Assembly: GCF_021462225.1 (NCBI RefSeq)
Contig: NC_061794.1
Span: 42,904,914 to 42,968,913 of the forward strand
Direction of reading: 5' to 3'
DNA length: 64,000 nucleotides
DNA from: Girardinichthys multiradiatus
Lineage: Eukaryota > Chordata > Actinopteri > Cyprinodontiformes > Goodeidae
Shown here: one piece after another, positions 10,745 to 22,300 of the stretch
Layout: each line of letters opens with the position of its first letter
How positions within the stretch are numbered: position 1 is the stretch's first letter
Program-made: the position numbers and the translations under genes
Notes under the pieces: model-generated
Told to the model about the DNA's origin: nothing
What the model saw: the letters and a program-made list of their open reading frames with translations, nothing else
The model's database searches: none

Positions 10745-12003
10745 ACATTTTCAAGTCTTGCCTCAATTGGATTTAGGTCTGGAATTTGACTAGGCCATTC
10801 TTACACATGAGTGTGCTTTGATCTAAACCCCTCCATTGGATCTCTGGCTCCATGTTTAGGGTTCTTGTATTGCTACAAGGTGAACATCCACTACAGTCTC
10901 GTGTCTTTTTAGCCTGTAACAGGTTTTCTTCCAGGTTGCAGGATTTCACCTTTTTAATCTCAAGTCTAACCAACTTCTTTTTATTTGATTTTGGTCTCAT
11001 CTGACCAAAAAAACATTTTATGTTTGGTGCCTACTTGGCTGCAAACTGCCAACTAGACCTTTATGGCTTTATTTCAGTTTTTTTCTTGCAACTCTTCCAG
11101 AAAGGCTAGATCATTGGAGTGTACTAATAATACCTGTCCTATTAAGAAATTCTTCCACCTTAGCTATGTATCTCTACAGCTCCTCCAGTGTTACCTGGAT
11201 CTCTTTGCCTTCACTGGTCAATGTTCTACTTCAGTTCAATTCAGTTTATTTATATAGCGCCAATTCACAACACATGTTGTCTCAAGGCACTTCACAAAGT
11301 CAGGCATACATTTCAATTAATCCTAACCATTGAACAGTGCAGTCAGACTCAGTTATTTATTCAAATTGGATAAAAAGTTTTTCTGTCTAAGGAAACCCAG
11401 CTGATTGCACCGAGTCAGAGACTTGTAGCAGTCACTCCTCCTGGATGAGCATGTAGAGACAGTGGACAGTCACTGGCGTTGACTTTGAAGCAATCCCTCA
11501 TACTGAGCATGCATGTAGCGACAGTGGAGAGGAAAAACTCCGTTTTAACAGGAAGAAACCTCCAGCAGAACCAGGCTCAGTGTGAGCGGCCATCTGCCAC
11601 GATCGACTGGGTTGTGGCAGATGGCCGGCATGTCAGTTTAGGTGATCAGCCAAGTCTTGGCAGGGTTTCAGTTGTGTCATACACTTTCTATTTTAGGATG
11701 ATGGACTGAACCTTGCTGTTTTAGAAAGCTTAAAGCTTGGCATATTGTTTTATAACCTATCCCTACTTTAACTTCATCACAGCTCCCTTCTTCCTGAACC
11801 TTCTGCTGTGTGTCTTCGTCTTCAGGATGCTATTTGTTCACTAATGTTCTCTAAAAAAAACCTCTGAGACCTTCACAGACCAGTTGTATATACATTGAGA
11901 TTAAATTACACACAGGTGGACGCTATTTACTTATGAGGTGACTTCTAAAGGCAACTGGTTGCCGTGAATTGTATTTAGGGGTATCTTATTGAAAAGACTT
12001 CCT
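10745..12003 (-). mobile_element. Tc1-like element remnant, split by an L2-like insertion
   Basis: The reverse complement reads through a recognisable Tc1 transposase body and its flanking non-coding part, in two pieces: 10745-11227 and 11613-12003. The right piece includes the characteristic region just inside the inverted repeat (ACACACAGGTGGAC near 11910). Many frameshifts. The LINE at 11228-11612 separates the halves. Confidence 0.7.
11228..11612 (-). mobile_element. L2-like LINE 3' fragment nested in Tc1 remnant
   Basis: A second, severely 5'-truncated copy of the family at 7827-10090. It matches that element's 3' portion closely from the ATTG-rich tail through the CCAGCAGAACCAGGCTCAG stretch. 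Inserted in the same orientation into the older Tc1 remnant. Confidence 0.8.
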
Positions 12004-12029
12004 TCAGCAGTCCAGAAACAGACTGTTGG

Positions 12030-12236
12030 GGTAACTGATCACTCTAAATTGCTCTTGGGTATGAGTCTGTGTGTACGTAGTTGTTTGCCTTATGTTTCTC
12101 TGTGTTGCCCTATGATGGACTGTGGATCTGTCCAGGATTTAGTAGATAACCCTTGGAGATAGGCAACTGCAGCCCCCATCCCCCCAGACGCTCGACAAGG
12201 ACAAACAGGTAAAAATAGTGGATAAATGGATGGATA
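12030..12236 (+). repeat. SINE-like repeat fragment with GGATGG tail
   Basis: A 5'-truncated copy of the repeat at 12265-12600: shared GTTGCCCTATGATGGACTG-type body and a tail ending in TGGATGGAT. Confidence 0.6.
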
Positions 12237-12264
12237 ATCTGGTCTACTCTACTAATCTACTCTA

Positions 12265-12600
12265 GACTGCATGGTGCAGCAGTGATTAACACTGTTGCCT
12301 TGCAGTAGGAAGGTTCTGGGTTTGAATCCCAGCCTGGGCTCCTTCTGCATGTAATTTGTCGGCTGTACATTCTCCCCGTGCATGCGTGGCTTGTCTCTGG
12401 ATACTCCAGCTTCCTTTGACATGTCATAAACATGATAGGTCAATTGGTCTCTGAGTGTGTGTGTGTGCGCTCTGCCTGTTTCTTTGTCCTGTGTGTCTCA
12501 ATGTTGCCCTATGATTGATGTACCCTGCCTCTTGGATGTAGGCACTAGCCACCTCATGACCCTGGATGAATAAGCGGGTATAGACAATGGATGGATACTA
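12265..12600 (+). repeat. tRNA-derived SINE-like repeat
   Basis: The head has tRNA-like promoter boxes: an A-box-like GGTGCAGCAGTGATTA near 12272 and a B-box-like GGTTTGAATCCC near 12316. A body common in fish genomes follows and the tail ends in GGATGGAT units. A retroposed repeat, not a functional tRNA. Confidence 0.65.
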
Positions 12601-12696
12601 TTCCAGTCTTAGGAACCACCTTACATTATTTAGATTTTTCTTGATTTATTTATTTATTTTATTAAATTAATCAACATCATGGTCCAGGTGATAATG

Positions 12697-12925
12697 TAAG
12701 ATTCAGTACTAAAATCTAAACCATTCAACTGTAGCTCTGCCTGTATGTTTAGGGTTGTTGTCCTGCTGGGAGGACACAAGTCTCTTGTAGCCTCTAACTC
12801 TTTTTTTCCAGGACTGTCCTGTGTTTAACGCCACCCATTTTCCCATCAACATCAACCTGTCGTTACTAGAATCCCCACAGCATGATGCTGCCACTACCTT
12901 GTTTCAGAGTGGGGATGTTTTGTTC
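12697..12925 (-). mobile_element. Tc1-like transposase fragment
   Basis: The minus-strand frame 12709-12894 contains [11 protein letters not shown] and a M-G-K-W-x-A-L-N stretch characteristic of Tc1 transposases around the second catalytic Asp. It ends abruptly on both sides, about 150 bases upstream of the atp9a CpG-rich region. Confidence 0.75.
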
Positions 12926-13059
12926 AAAATGATATCTACTTTTTAATTGAAAAGAAAAACAACAACAAAAAACACGAAAATATTAACTATACATTTTTAG
13001 TTGGTGGTTGATTTTTATCCAAGATATCCAATCATTTTTAAATACGAACAGTATTATAA

Positions 13060-13270
13060 TTTTGTTACTTTCTCTTTCCGCCCCGATGTCTGTCCCCAAA
13101 CACCCGCACGACTGCAGCGCCGAAGGGCTGTCTCTCTGTCCCAGCACCGCCAACCTGCTGGCTGGCTAAACGTCCTGACTGAGTGACAGCTAGCAGCCTC
13201 CGCCCAAGACAGAACCGCGACAGCCAGGCTGACTTCTTCCAGCTCCTACCTGCCACCGGGGGCTGCAGGA
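13060..13270 (+). promoter_or_regulatory. atp9a: atp9a promoter / 5'UTR, CpG-rich
   Basis: In a window that is otherwise AT-rich, this stretch has a dozen or so CpG dinucleotides, no TATA box, and leads directly into the atp9a start codon. Typical of a housekeeping-type vertebrate promoter. The exact transcription start is not determinable. Confidence 0.6.
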
Positions 13271-13338
13271 ATGACCGACAGTATCCCCCTACAACCCGTC
13301 AGACGACAAAAGAGACACGACAGTAAACACAGGAATGG
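13271..13338 (+). CDS. atp9a: atp9a exon 1
   Basis: Codes residues 1-22 and two bases of G23. Start ATG has a purine at -3. Donor GTAAGG at 13339. Confidence 0.93.
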
Positions 13339-16300
13339 GTAAGGGCGTCGGACAGCTGCGTAATGTCAATGTTATTTGTGATTTTTACTCATCGAGTTTG
13401 GCTGTTGTCCGTTAGTGTGTGGTTCGTTTAATTGTTTACACCCCCCGCGTCGACATCGTCTCAGAACCTAGCTAAAGCGGGTCTAGTTTTTTCTGTTTAT
13501 TATGGTTGAAAACGGCTAACAGAATCAGGCTTGCTCACATATACATTTCGCTATTTGTTGTTAGCTAGCGTTAGCTAAACTCCGTGAGACATCCTTGTTC
13601 CTGGGTGCAGTTCTTGTAGCAAGTGCATTTGACGCCCATGTCAATATTTGCTCGTCTAACAAGACTTCACTCTCGCTAATGAACAGAAAACTCGGACATA
13701 ACTCGTGTAAAACAGCGTCTTCAATTCATAAGGCGACTGAACAATTCTTTACGAGATTTGTTTTTGCTGTATCGCATCTAATAAGAGCAGGCCCCATTAC
13801 TGACGATGGAGAAGCAGGAGGCAGTGCTGACATGTTGCCCACACACTGAGGCTGGCATGGTGATGTTTATTTGCGTCTTTCAATACTTGAATAGATGCAA
13901 ATGAGGCACCAGCATGGAGAAGGTTGCATCAAAGCAAGTAAATAATTAATACCTCAGTCCGAGAATCAGAAGTCAGTTTTAGTATTGTTTTTTCCATGAT
14001 TTGTGGCACCTACTGATGATAAAACCCAACTAATTACTATTAAAGCAGTATTTATGTTAACATTTTGGACTTAAATGTCCAAATGTTGCAAAAACATAGA
14101 AATCTAATTCTCGAAAAGAATAAAATCTTGAAATGAAATGTCTGTAGGAAGCCTGTACGGAGGCTTAAAACAAAGAATCAAGCATGCAGTCAACAATCCC
14201 AATTGAAAATGTTCAGTTAAGTAATTATGATTAATATAATCAAGTCATCCTGACATTATTTGTGTACTAGGGAATCTTTCTCCTTCAGACGCTGTGTGGG
14301 AGGTGGAAAAGATCTGCATGAGTCACCTGATGTCTCTACTGGCTCTGGGTCAACTTGCCCCTTTGCCAGTACCTTACTCCCATTTCATTCCCACGTGTTG
14401 ATATTTTGTCTTTTCACTCTTCCATTTCCTATTTTTCCCACACATGTACCTAAACTCGGCTGCACGTTATTAGAAAATCTTGTGATGGCGATATTGGAAA
14501 ATATTGCGATGGCAATTGCAATATATGCCTGTTTTCTTCTTTCGTCTCTTTCTCATCTTTGCTTCCATCACTCTGTGACCTTTAGCATTTTGGACAATGA
14601 CATTGTGTCTGACGGGAGCATTAGCTGCTTCCACGAGACTCTGTCTAACTGGCTAAATTTTAGCATGAAAGATTCAAGCTCAACACTTGAAATATATTAG
14701 TCAGAAATTATTGAACTCCAAACAGTCCAGCAAAATTAATATTGCACACACTGATGTTACGCTGAATACAACCTTAACTTAAACCATGAAGTATTAGAAG
14801 CTAAAAATGTCGTTTTTACCATCTTCTGCAACTTACACATAAAACAATAAAACAATATTATTTACAATAACTGCTAAATGCCATATCTGCATTTTCACAC
14901 GCTTTTGTGGTTTATTATTTCTACTATCAGTACTTCTGTCCAATAATGTGTGATTTGTCCTCATTTATGTACTGAGTTCAGTACTGAGTGTGTTACGCAG
15001 TCGGAGCTGCTCTGCTGGACCAACCTGTTGACTCCATTTTAGAACTGCCCATCATTCTATATTTTAATATTTTACATAAAGGCTACAGATTTATAGCCAA
15101 CATAATGGTAAAGGTTTTAACTGGTGATCCTTCTTGATAACTAATTATGAGTTTATCTTTAACAGCATAATTGTGTCGGAGAAGTAACAAAATGTGTCCT
15201 TGCATGGTGATAAATACGCCTCCAGTAGGAACATGAGCCATGCAAATGAACTCCTTAAGTAGCATAGCTGATGAAACCGTCAAGCCTTTGTTTGCTATTC
15301 AGTGTGTTTGAAAATTTAAGATTGTCTTTGAATGTTGAAAATGTAAACGTCTACACTACAATTCATAACGGTGGTTCATATTTCGCTTGTAGTCCGTTTT
15401 ATTTCTCAGAATCTCTTACTGTAAGGTTAAAGACAGGTGAGCTCAGGTTCTAAGTGTTTGGTTTTGGTAGAGCGTTGATAATGACCTTCCTTCTGCAGAG
15501 AAGGTTAACATTTATATACATGACTCTTAGCTTAGTCCAGCACTGCTCCTTCTGCATGTGTCTGGCTGCGGAACAGTGGAGCATTTAAGGTGACAGTTTC
15601 TTTAAATTGTACACTCACCGGCCAATTTATTAGGTACACCTGTCCAACTGCTCATTAACGCAAATTTCTTATCAGCCAATCACATGGCAGCAACTCAATG
15701 CATTTAGGCATGTAGATATAGTCAAGACAATATGCTGCAGTTCAAACCGAGCATCAGAATGGGGATAAAGGTGATTTAAGTGACTTTGAACGTGGCATGG
15801 TGCCAGATGGGTTGGTTGAATATTTCAGAAACTGCTGATCCACTGGGATTTTCACGCACTACCATCTCTAGGGTTTACAGAGAATGGTCTGAAAAAGAGA
15901 AAATATCCAGCGAACGGCAGTTCTGTGGGCTCAAATGCCTTGTTGATGCCAGAGGTCAGAGGAGAATGGTCAGACTGGTTCGAGCTGATAGAAAGGCAAC
16001 AGTAACTCAAATAACCAGTCGTTACAACCAAGCCATGCAGAAGAGCATCTCTGAACACACAACACGTCGAACCTTGAGGCTGATGGGCTACAGCAGCAGA
16101 AGACCACACAGGGTGCCACTCCTGTCAGCTAAGAACAGGAAACTGAGGCTATAATTCGCACAGGCTCACCAAAATAGAAGATTGGAAAAATGTTGCCTGG
16201 TCTGATGAGTCTCGATTTCTGCTGCGACATTTGGATGGTAGGGTCAGAATTTAGCATCAACAACATGAAAGCATCGATCCATCATGTCTTGTATCAACGA

Positions 16301-19300
16301 TTCAGGCTGGTGGTGTAATGGTATGGGGGATATTTTCTTGGCACACTTTGGGCCCCTCAGTACCAATTGAGCATCGTGTCAACGCCACAGCCTACCTGAG
16401 TATTGTTGCTGACCATGTTCATCCCTTTATGACCACAGTGTACCCATCTTCTGATGGTTACTTCCAGCAGGATAACACGCCATGTCATAAAGCACGAATC
16501 ATCTCAGACTGGTTTCTTGAACATGACAATGAGTTCACTGGACTCAAATGGTCTCCACAGTCACCAGATCTCAATCCAATAGAGCACCTTTGGGAAGTGG
16601 TGGAACAGGAGATTCACATCATGGATGTGCAGCCGACGAATCTGCAGCATCTGTGTGATGCTATCATGTCAATATGGACCAAACTCTCTGAGGAATGTTT
16701 CCAGTACCTTGTTGAATCTATGCCACCAAGGATTAAGGCAGTTCTGAAGGCAAAAGGGGGTCCAACCCGGTACTAGCAAGGTGTACCTAATAAAGTGGCC
16801 GATGAGTGTAGATGATGATTTGCATATTTCTAAATATATTGTCTGTGGTACAGATCAGAAAAAGCCTTAAATTAGTCATGTATTACAGTAACATAATATC
16901 ACACTGAAAGCTTCAGGAACTTCTGAAAAGTCATCCCCAAGTTTCCCCTGGGGTATAAACAGGGGTGAAAGTGAGCCGGTACGGTCCGGTACTGCGTACC
17001 ACTAAAAGATTCTGCGCCGGTACACAGTACCGGGAAGAGGGAAGAACAGCTGTCTGCTATGAAGCCGTCATCCAGAACCAGTTATGGCTGCAAAAATTCA
17101 CGAGCACACAAAGATCAGATCCGCTACCAATAGGCAGTCTAAAACACGACTTAATCTGCTTATAAATATAATTATTTTCTCCTCATTCCAACTAGTTTCT
17201 GAACTGTCCTGCTATGCTGGAGCCTCAATGCTCTTGCTTTGCTTTTCTCCCCTTGGAGTTCGAGGCTTTTATGAACGTCCAGCGTTTAAAACGAGCACCG
17301 CTATGTTTAATGTCTGTCTGCTTGCTGCTAAATACCCCAGTTAAAAGCAAAGGGAGAGAAACTAGTTGTGGTTCATGTTATTTTGCTGAATTACGACAAC
17401 ACAGTACAGCTCGAAAACTTATGACCAGAGATTTCACATACGCTACACGAGAGCGCATGGGCGCTTACTTCCAAAACAGAGCGGTTGCCAAGGAGATCGG
17501 TGCGTTCGAAAAGACGGAAACTGAAGATGAAGTTATGCATCAGAAAATGGTTTATCATTGTTTTATACATGGCAGTTCTTTAACAATTGAAATATATATA
17601 TAAATATTCTACATTGTCAAGTGATTGTAATTTCTGCCTTATACAGACAGCCTAGTTACATTTTAATTATTTTGAGTTGGACTTTGCTGAGATATAAATA
17701 TATATATATAACTACTTTCAACCCTGGGTATAAATATGGATCTATAGGCATTTTTGAACTGCAGGAACTTTTTCCTGGAGCCAGGGTTGTTTTATGGTGC
17801 CGTTAGATCTTTCAGTTACACCTTTTAATTGACTTTGTAATATTTACACAAGTTATGAATTTTAATCGCTACAACAGAATTAGTTTAGAGAGATCCTAGT
17901 TTCATTGCTAGAAATCATAGCTATATGTTAGTGAGGCTCAGTGTGAGCCATGGCACTATTTTGCACCCCAACGCCTGCAAGAAATGGCCAGGGGAAATTT
18001 CCAGTTCTGAGGGGAAGAACATTCAGGGCTGCACGTTTGTCTTGCTACCACATGGAGTGAGCAGGATAATGAGGGAGGTAAAAAAAAAAAACTCTGCAAA
18101 ACTCACTGCTGGAGATCTGCAGCAAAGAGTGCCATGTTGGGGTGGGGTCACAGAGTCTCCATAGCAACCATTAGATGTTATATACATGGTAGGTGGTTGT
18201 TTGAGTCAGGACAGGAAAAAACCTTTTCTGTCCCACCATCGCAAATATAAGTATGCAGAGTTTACTGAACACTACTGGGACTTTAACAAGAACACTGTGC
18301 TTTGGTCAGATTAGACAAGCTTTTCTGCAACAAACACTCCAGATAAGTCTGGAGTGAGTAAGAGATGACACAGGATGTTGGATGCTCTGGGAGATTGTGG
18401 AAAGACAATGGATCAAATATCTTGTTTGCTTTATGCTCTGACCTTGTGAAATATTGAAGGAGAAGGCTGTCCAGAAGTTCTGTCCTGTTTGCTAAAGTGG
18501 TTGTATAAAGTGTAAGCAGCAGGGGAACCAATAACTGTTTCTCTACTGACCCCACTGAGTAAATGTCCTGAAATTAAAGGTTGGAAATTTCTTAATTTTC
18601 TGGTGTGAGATAGTGATAAATGTAAAGGATTGCTGTAGTTACCCTTATTGTTTTTATAATTTTCTGGTTCACATCACAGTTTCTGCTAAGAAATGTTGTG
18701 AGTGAATTTGTTCCTGCTTCTTCTCTTCCCCCCCCTGTTACTTTCAGGTGCTGCCCGTGGTCAAGATGCTGTGGCATGGGGGACTTCCGTCCCCGTACCG
18801 TGTGGCTCGGCCACCCAGAGAAGAGGGAGCAGAGGTACCCGAAGAATGTCATTAACAACCAGAAGTACAACTTCTTCACCTTCCTTCCTGGGGTTAGTGT
18901 CAGTCAAAGGTTGCCTCTTCACCTTTCCTCTGTTTAACCTCGCCCACCTCCTTCAGGCAGACCTGAGTTCACTGTCAACATGTTTTAAAGGAATTTGTAG
19001 TCCTAAAACATGCTCATCTTTTTCTTTAGTGTAGTTCTAGTTTTTTTTTTGGAGGTTTTGATGAAAATTAAGTCCCCCAGACTCATTTCAGTCAGGTCAG
19101 AGTTTAAAATATGATTTTTTTTTTTTTTTAGTTTTGGATTTTTAAATAACTCTTAGGAAAACTGTTAAACCTTTTAAGGACCAATAAGTGTTTAAATAAG
19201 AGCTACATGGTCTACATGTTTGTGTTGCTTAATGCACCTGCTAATCAGTTCAATAGAAGTGGCAAAGCTTACGTTTTTTAACCAAAAAACATAGACAAGA

Positions 19301-22300
19301 AAACGCTAATAATTATAGTTCAGATGGAAAAAAATTTAAATGGACAACTTTTTATTAGGTTTGAGTCAAACCTTTAATCTCCTATTCTTTCCTATGATTT
19401 TTAAATTAATTAATGAACTGAATTAACCAGAAATAAGAGTTTGCTTTATCTAGTTTTCTTAGAGGAAAGCTCACTAAGTCATCCTTTAGCAAACACCTGG
19501 TGTTGATAGAGAGGCCTAATAGTTTGCATTAGCTATATTTGGACATGTGGACTTGGACTTCTATATCCAAGTCCCATGAGCTGTGTTTTTGATCATGGCA
19601 TTTTACTTTCCTGATTTCCATATTCTCATTTGCTTTCTGGGCATCCAGTTGTCTTAAGATATTGTTTGTGTGTCTGTTTATGCCGTCTGAGATTGAAAGT
19701 AGTTCAGATTTGTTTGGGAAGCAAAGGACAAGAGCAAGAAGGTTTTGCATTGCAAATTGGGATGCTTTTTATGTGCTTGTTTTCATGTCAAGATGTTGTT
19801 TCCTCCAGAAAATATGGCAAGCTTTATGCTTCTGCAGGTTGGTTGCTGTGCTGCCGTGAAGCAGAGTAAAGGCACAAGTTTTCTCCTGGTTGTAATCTCG
19901 CAGAGAGGCGGTAATGAAAGGGGGCAAAGCTGGAGTGTGTGTGTTAAATTTAGGATCACACACTGGGGGATGAAAAGCAGATATTTCCACATCACTACAA
20001 GTTTATCAACCCATGAAGAGTAAAAAATAGTTAGGTTTGAATCAAAATCTGTGAAAATGTTTAATCTACACACATTTAGACAGTCATATTGCTACTAAGT
20101 TATTTTTATTGTTGTGGTAATCTCTTATTATTTCTGGATATACAGTCATGTTCGATGAATTAGTATATTACTGAAAAGTGCATTTGTTTTATTAACTCAA
20201 TTCACTAAATTATTAATTACAGACAAAAAGATGTTTTAATGCCTTTATTTCTGTTAATTATGACTATTTTCCCCCAAAAAAACTGATTAAAAACATATTT
20301 AAGATTAGAATATTACATCAGACCAATTAAAACAGATATTTCAGGAATGTGGGTTTAATGAAAAGTATGTTTAACACCTGCTTAAAGGTTGTTTTTTTTT
20401 TTTTTTTCAAAAGGTGCTTTTAATCTGACGAACAAAACTCATCGAGATGCATCTTCTAGTTTTAGTGCAGCAAACGTTATATATCAAATATGCATCGAAC
20501 TGAATTTAGTGTATTGTTTGTCTTTATCGGTTGATGTGGTCAGGTCTCCACTGGGAGTCATTTTGTATGGTTTAAATGTTAGAATAGAAAAAACAGTTCT
20601 TACAAATAAAGGCAGTTTATTGGCTATTGAACATGTTTGTGTTGTCATACTCCTGTTTTTTTTGTCGTTGTAGCGTACTCAACCAACAGTTGGGGTGGAT
20701 AGTATCTTCTGCTTTTATTTTGTGGCTCAGCAGCTGGAAAGTGTGAGAACCACTTTGAGGAATATTTAAAATTAGTTTTTTCTTCTTTGACATATTGCAG
20801 CTGTCTATAAATAAAGGATCACAATGATGGGTTAAACGTAAGTAGGGACAAATTCCTGTTTAACACATTCTACAATAAAACTATGGGCTGCTTTTACAAC
20901 TTCTAGCAATTTATAAGACATTTTCCCTCAGTAACAAATAATACATTATCATAGTGTCTGCTTTTCAGCGTCAGGTTGTTTTTATGAAAGCATATTCCTA
21001 TAGTAGCCTACAAAACCTCTCTGTAGCTGTAGTTTTGGTATTCATACCCTGACAAGTATTAACCAATCACATACTGTGTTTATAATGCAGGTTAATTAAC
21101 CTCCAATAAAATGCAAATTGAGAATTTATCTAATTACTTTAATTAGCCAATGTAAATATTTAGTGGTGCAATTACCAATTGAAGCTAAAATGTAACAATT
21201 GTTTTGTTTTTCATCAAAGTTTTATTTTACATAAATGTTTGCTTATAGATGTACCACCAGCCAATCGCTGTTGAGCTGGATCATGTCACATTATGATCTT
21301 GTGCTGAACCAAACCTCAGCAGATGCATCAATCAACCAGCTAGACCCAGAAATATTTGAACAATTTCTCGATTTGATTCTAAATAGAGCTCCTAAATCTT
21401 TTAAGATCGTTGTCAAAAAAAAAATCTAGTTTTCGCAAGATATGAAGATTATTATAGCAGACCTCGCTGATATAACATCAGTGTTGTTGTACAATGAGAA
21501 AAGACGTAGCTGTGATTTCGTAAATGTTAAGTAGTGTTTCACACCGTCCCTCCTCTCTGCTCTGTGTCCTCAGGTGCTGTTTAATCAGTTTAAGTACTTC
21601 TTCAACTTGTACTTTTTGCTACTGTCCTGCTCTCAATTTGTCAAGGAGTTACGCCTAGGTGCCCTCTACACCTACTGGGTCCCTTTGGTATGTTGCATTC
21701 CACTAACTGTTAATCATTGTAGTTAGTTCACTTCATTTCCTCAGACATTAGTTGTGTTCACTGCTTCTGCAGAGCATGTCTCTGGTAAGGTTATGTTGTT
21801 TCGGCTGCTCCACTCTTTGCATTGCATGTATAAAAGTTTATTCAACAGAATCACTCTAATTGTAGCATTTCCCTTTCTTGTCCAGGGTCTTGTTTTGTTT
21901 ATCACCATCATGAGAGAGGCAATTGAAGAGATAAGATGCTACCTTCGAGACAAAGAAGTAAACTCTCAGGTTTACAGCAAGCTCTCAACAAGAGGTGAGA
22001 AATAAGCCTAAACAGCTCAGCTTACGTTTGTCTTTGCTGATACCTGCCTGTTATTTGTTCCCCTGGATCAGTGCCTTCCACTAACTGTAGGAGGTTTGTC
22101 CTATTAAAACTTATTGGGACTTGAGGAAATGGTGGGTAATTCAAAGCAGACATTTAAAAGTGTACATAAGAGGGCTTGGAATAAAGTGGTACCAGCAATA
22201 AAAAGCAGGGGACCTCTTGTGGTTTCCATCACTTTGCCTCTTTGATGTGGCAGCTTGTTTTAGCCATAAACACAATGACTGGTTGCCTCCATGATGGCAA

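Noticed and set aside
14260..14700. 146-codon open stretch in atp9a intron 1
   Set aside because: No domain, repetitive phrases such as GCGATGGCAATTGCAATA, no promoter or splice context; chance open frame.
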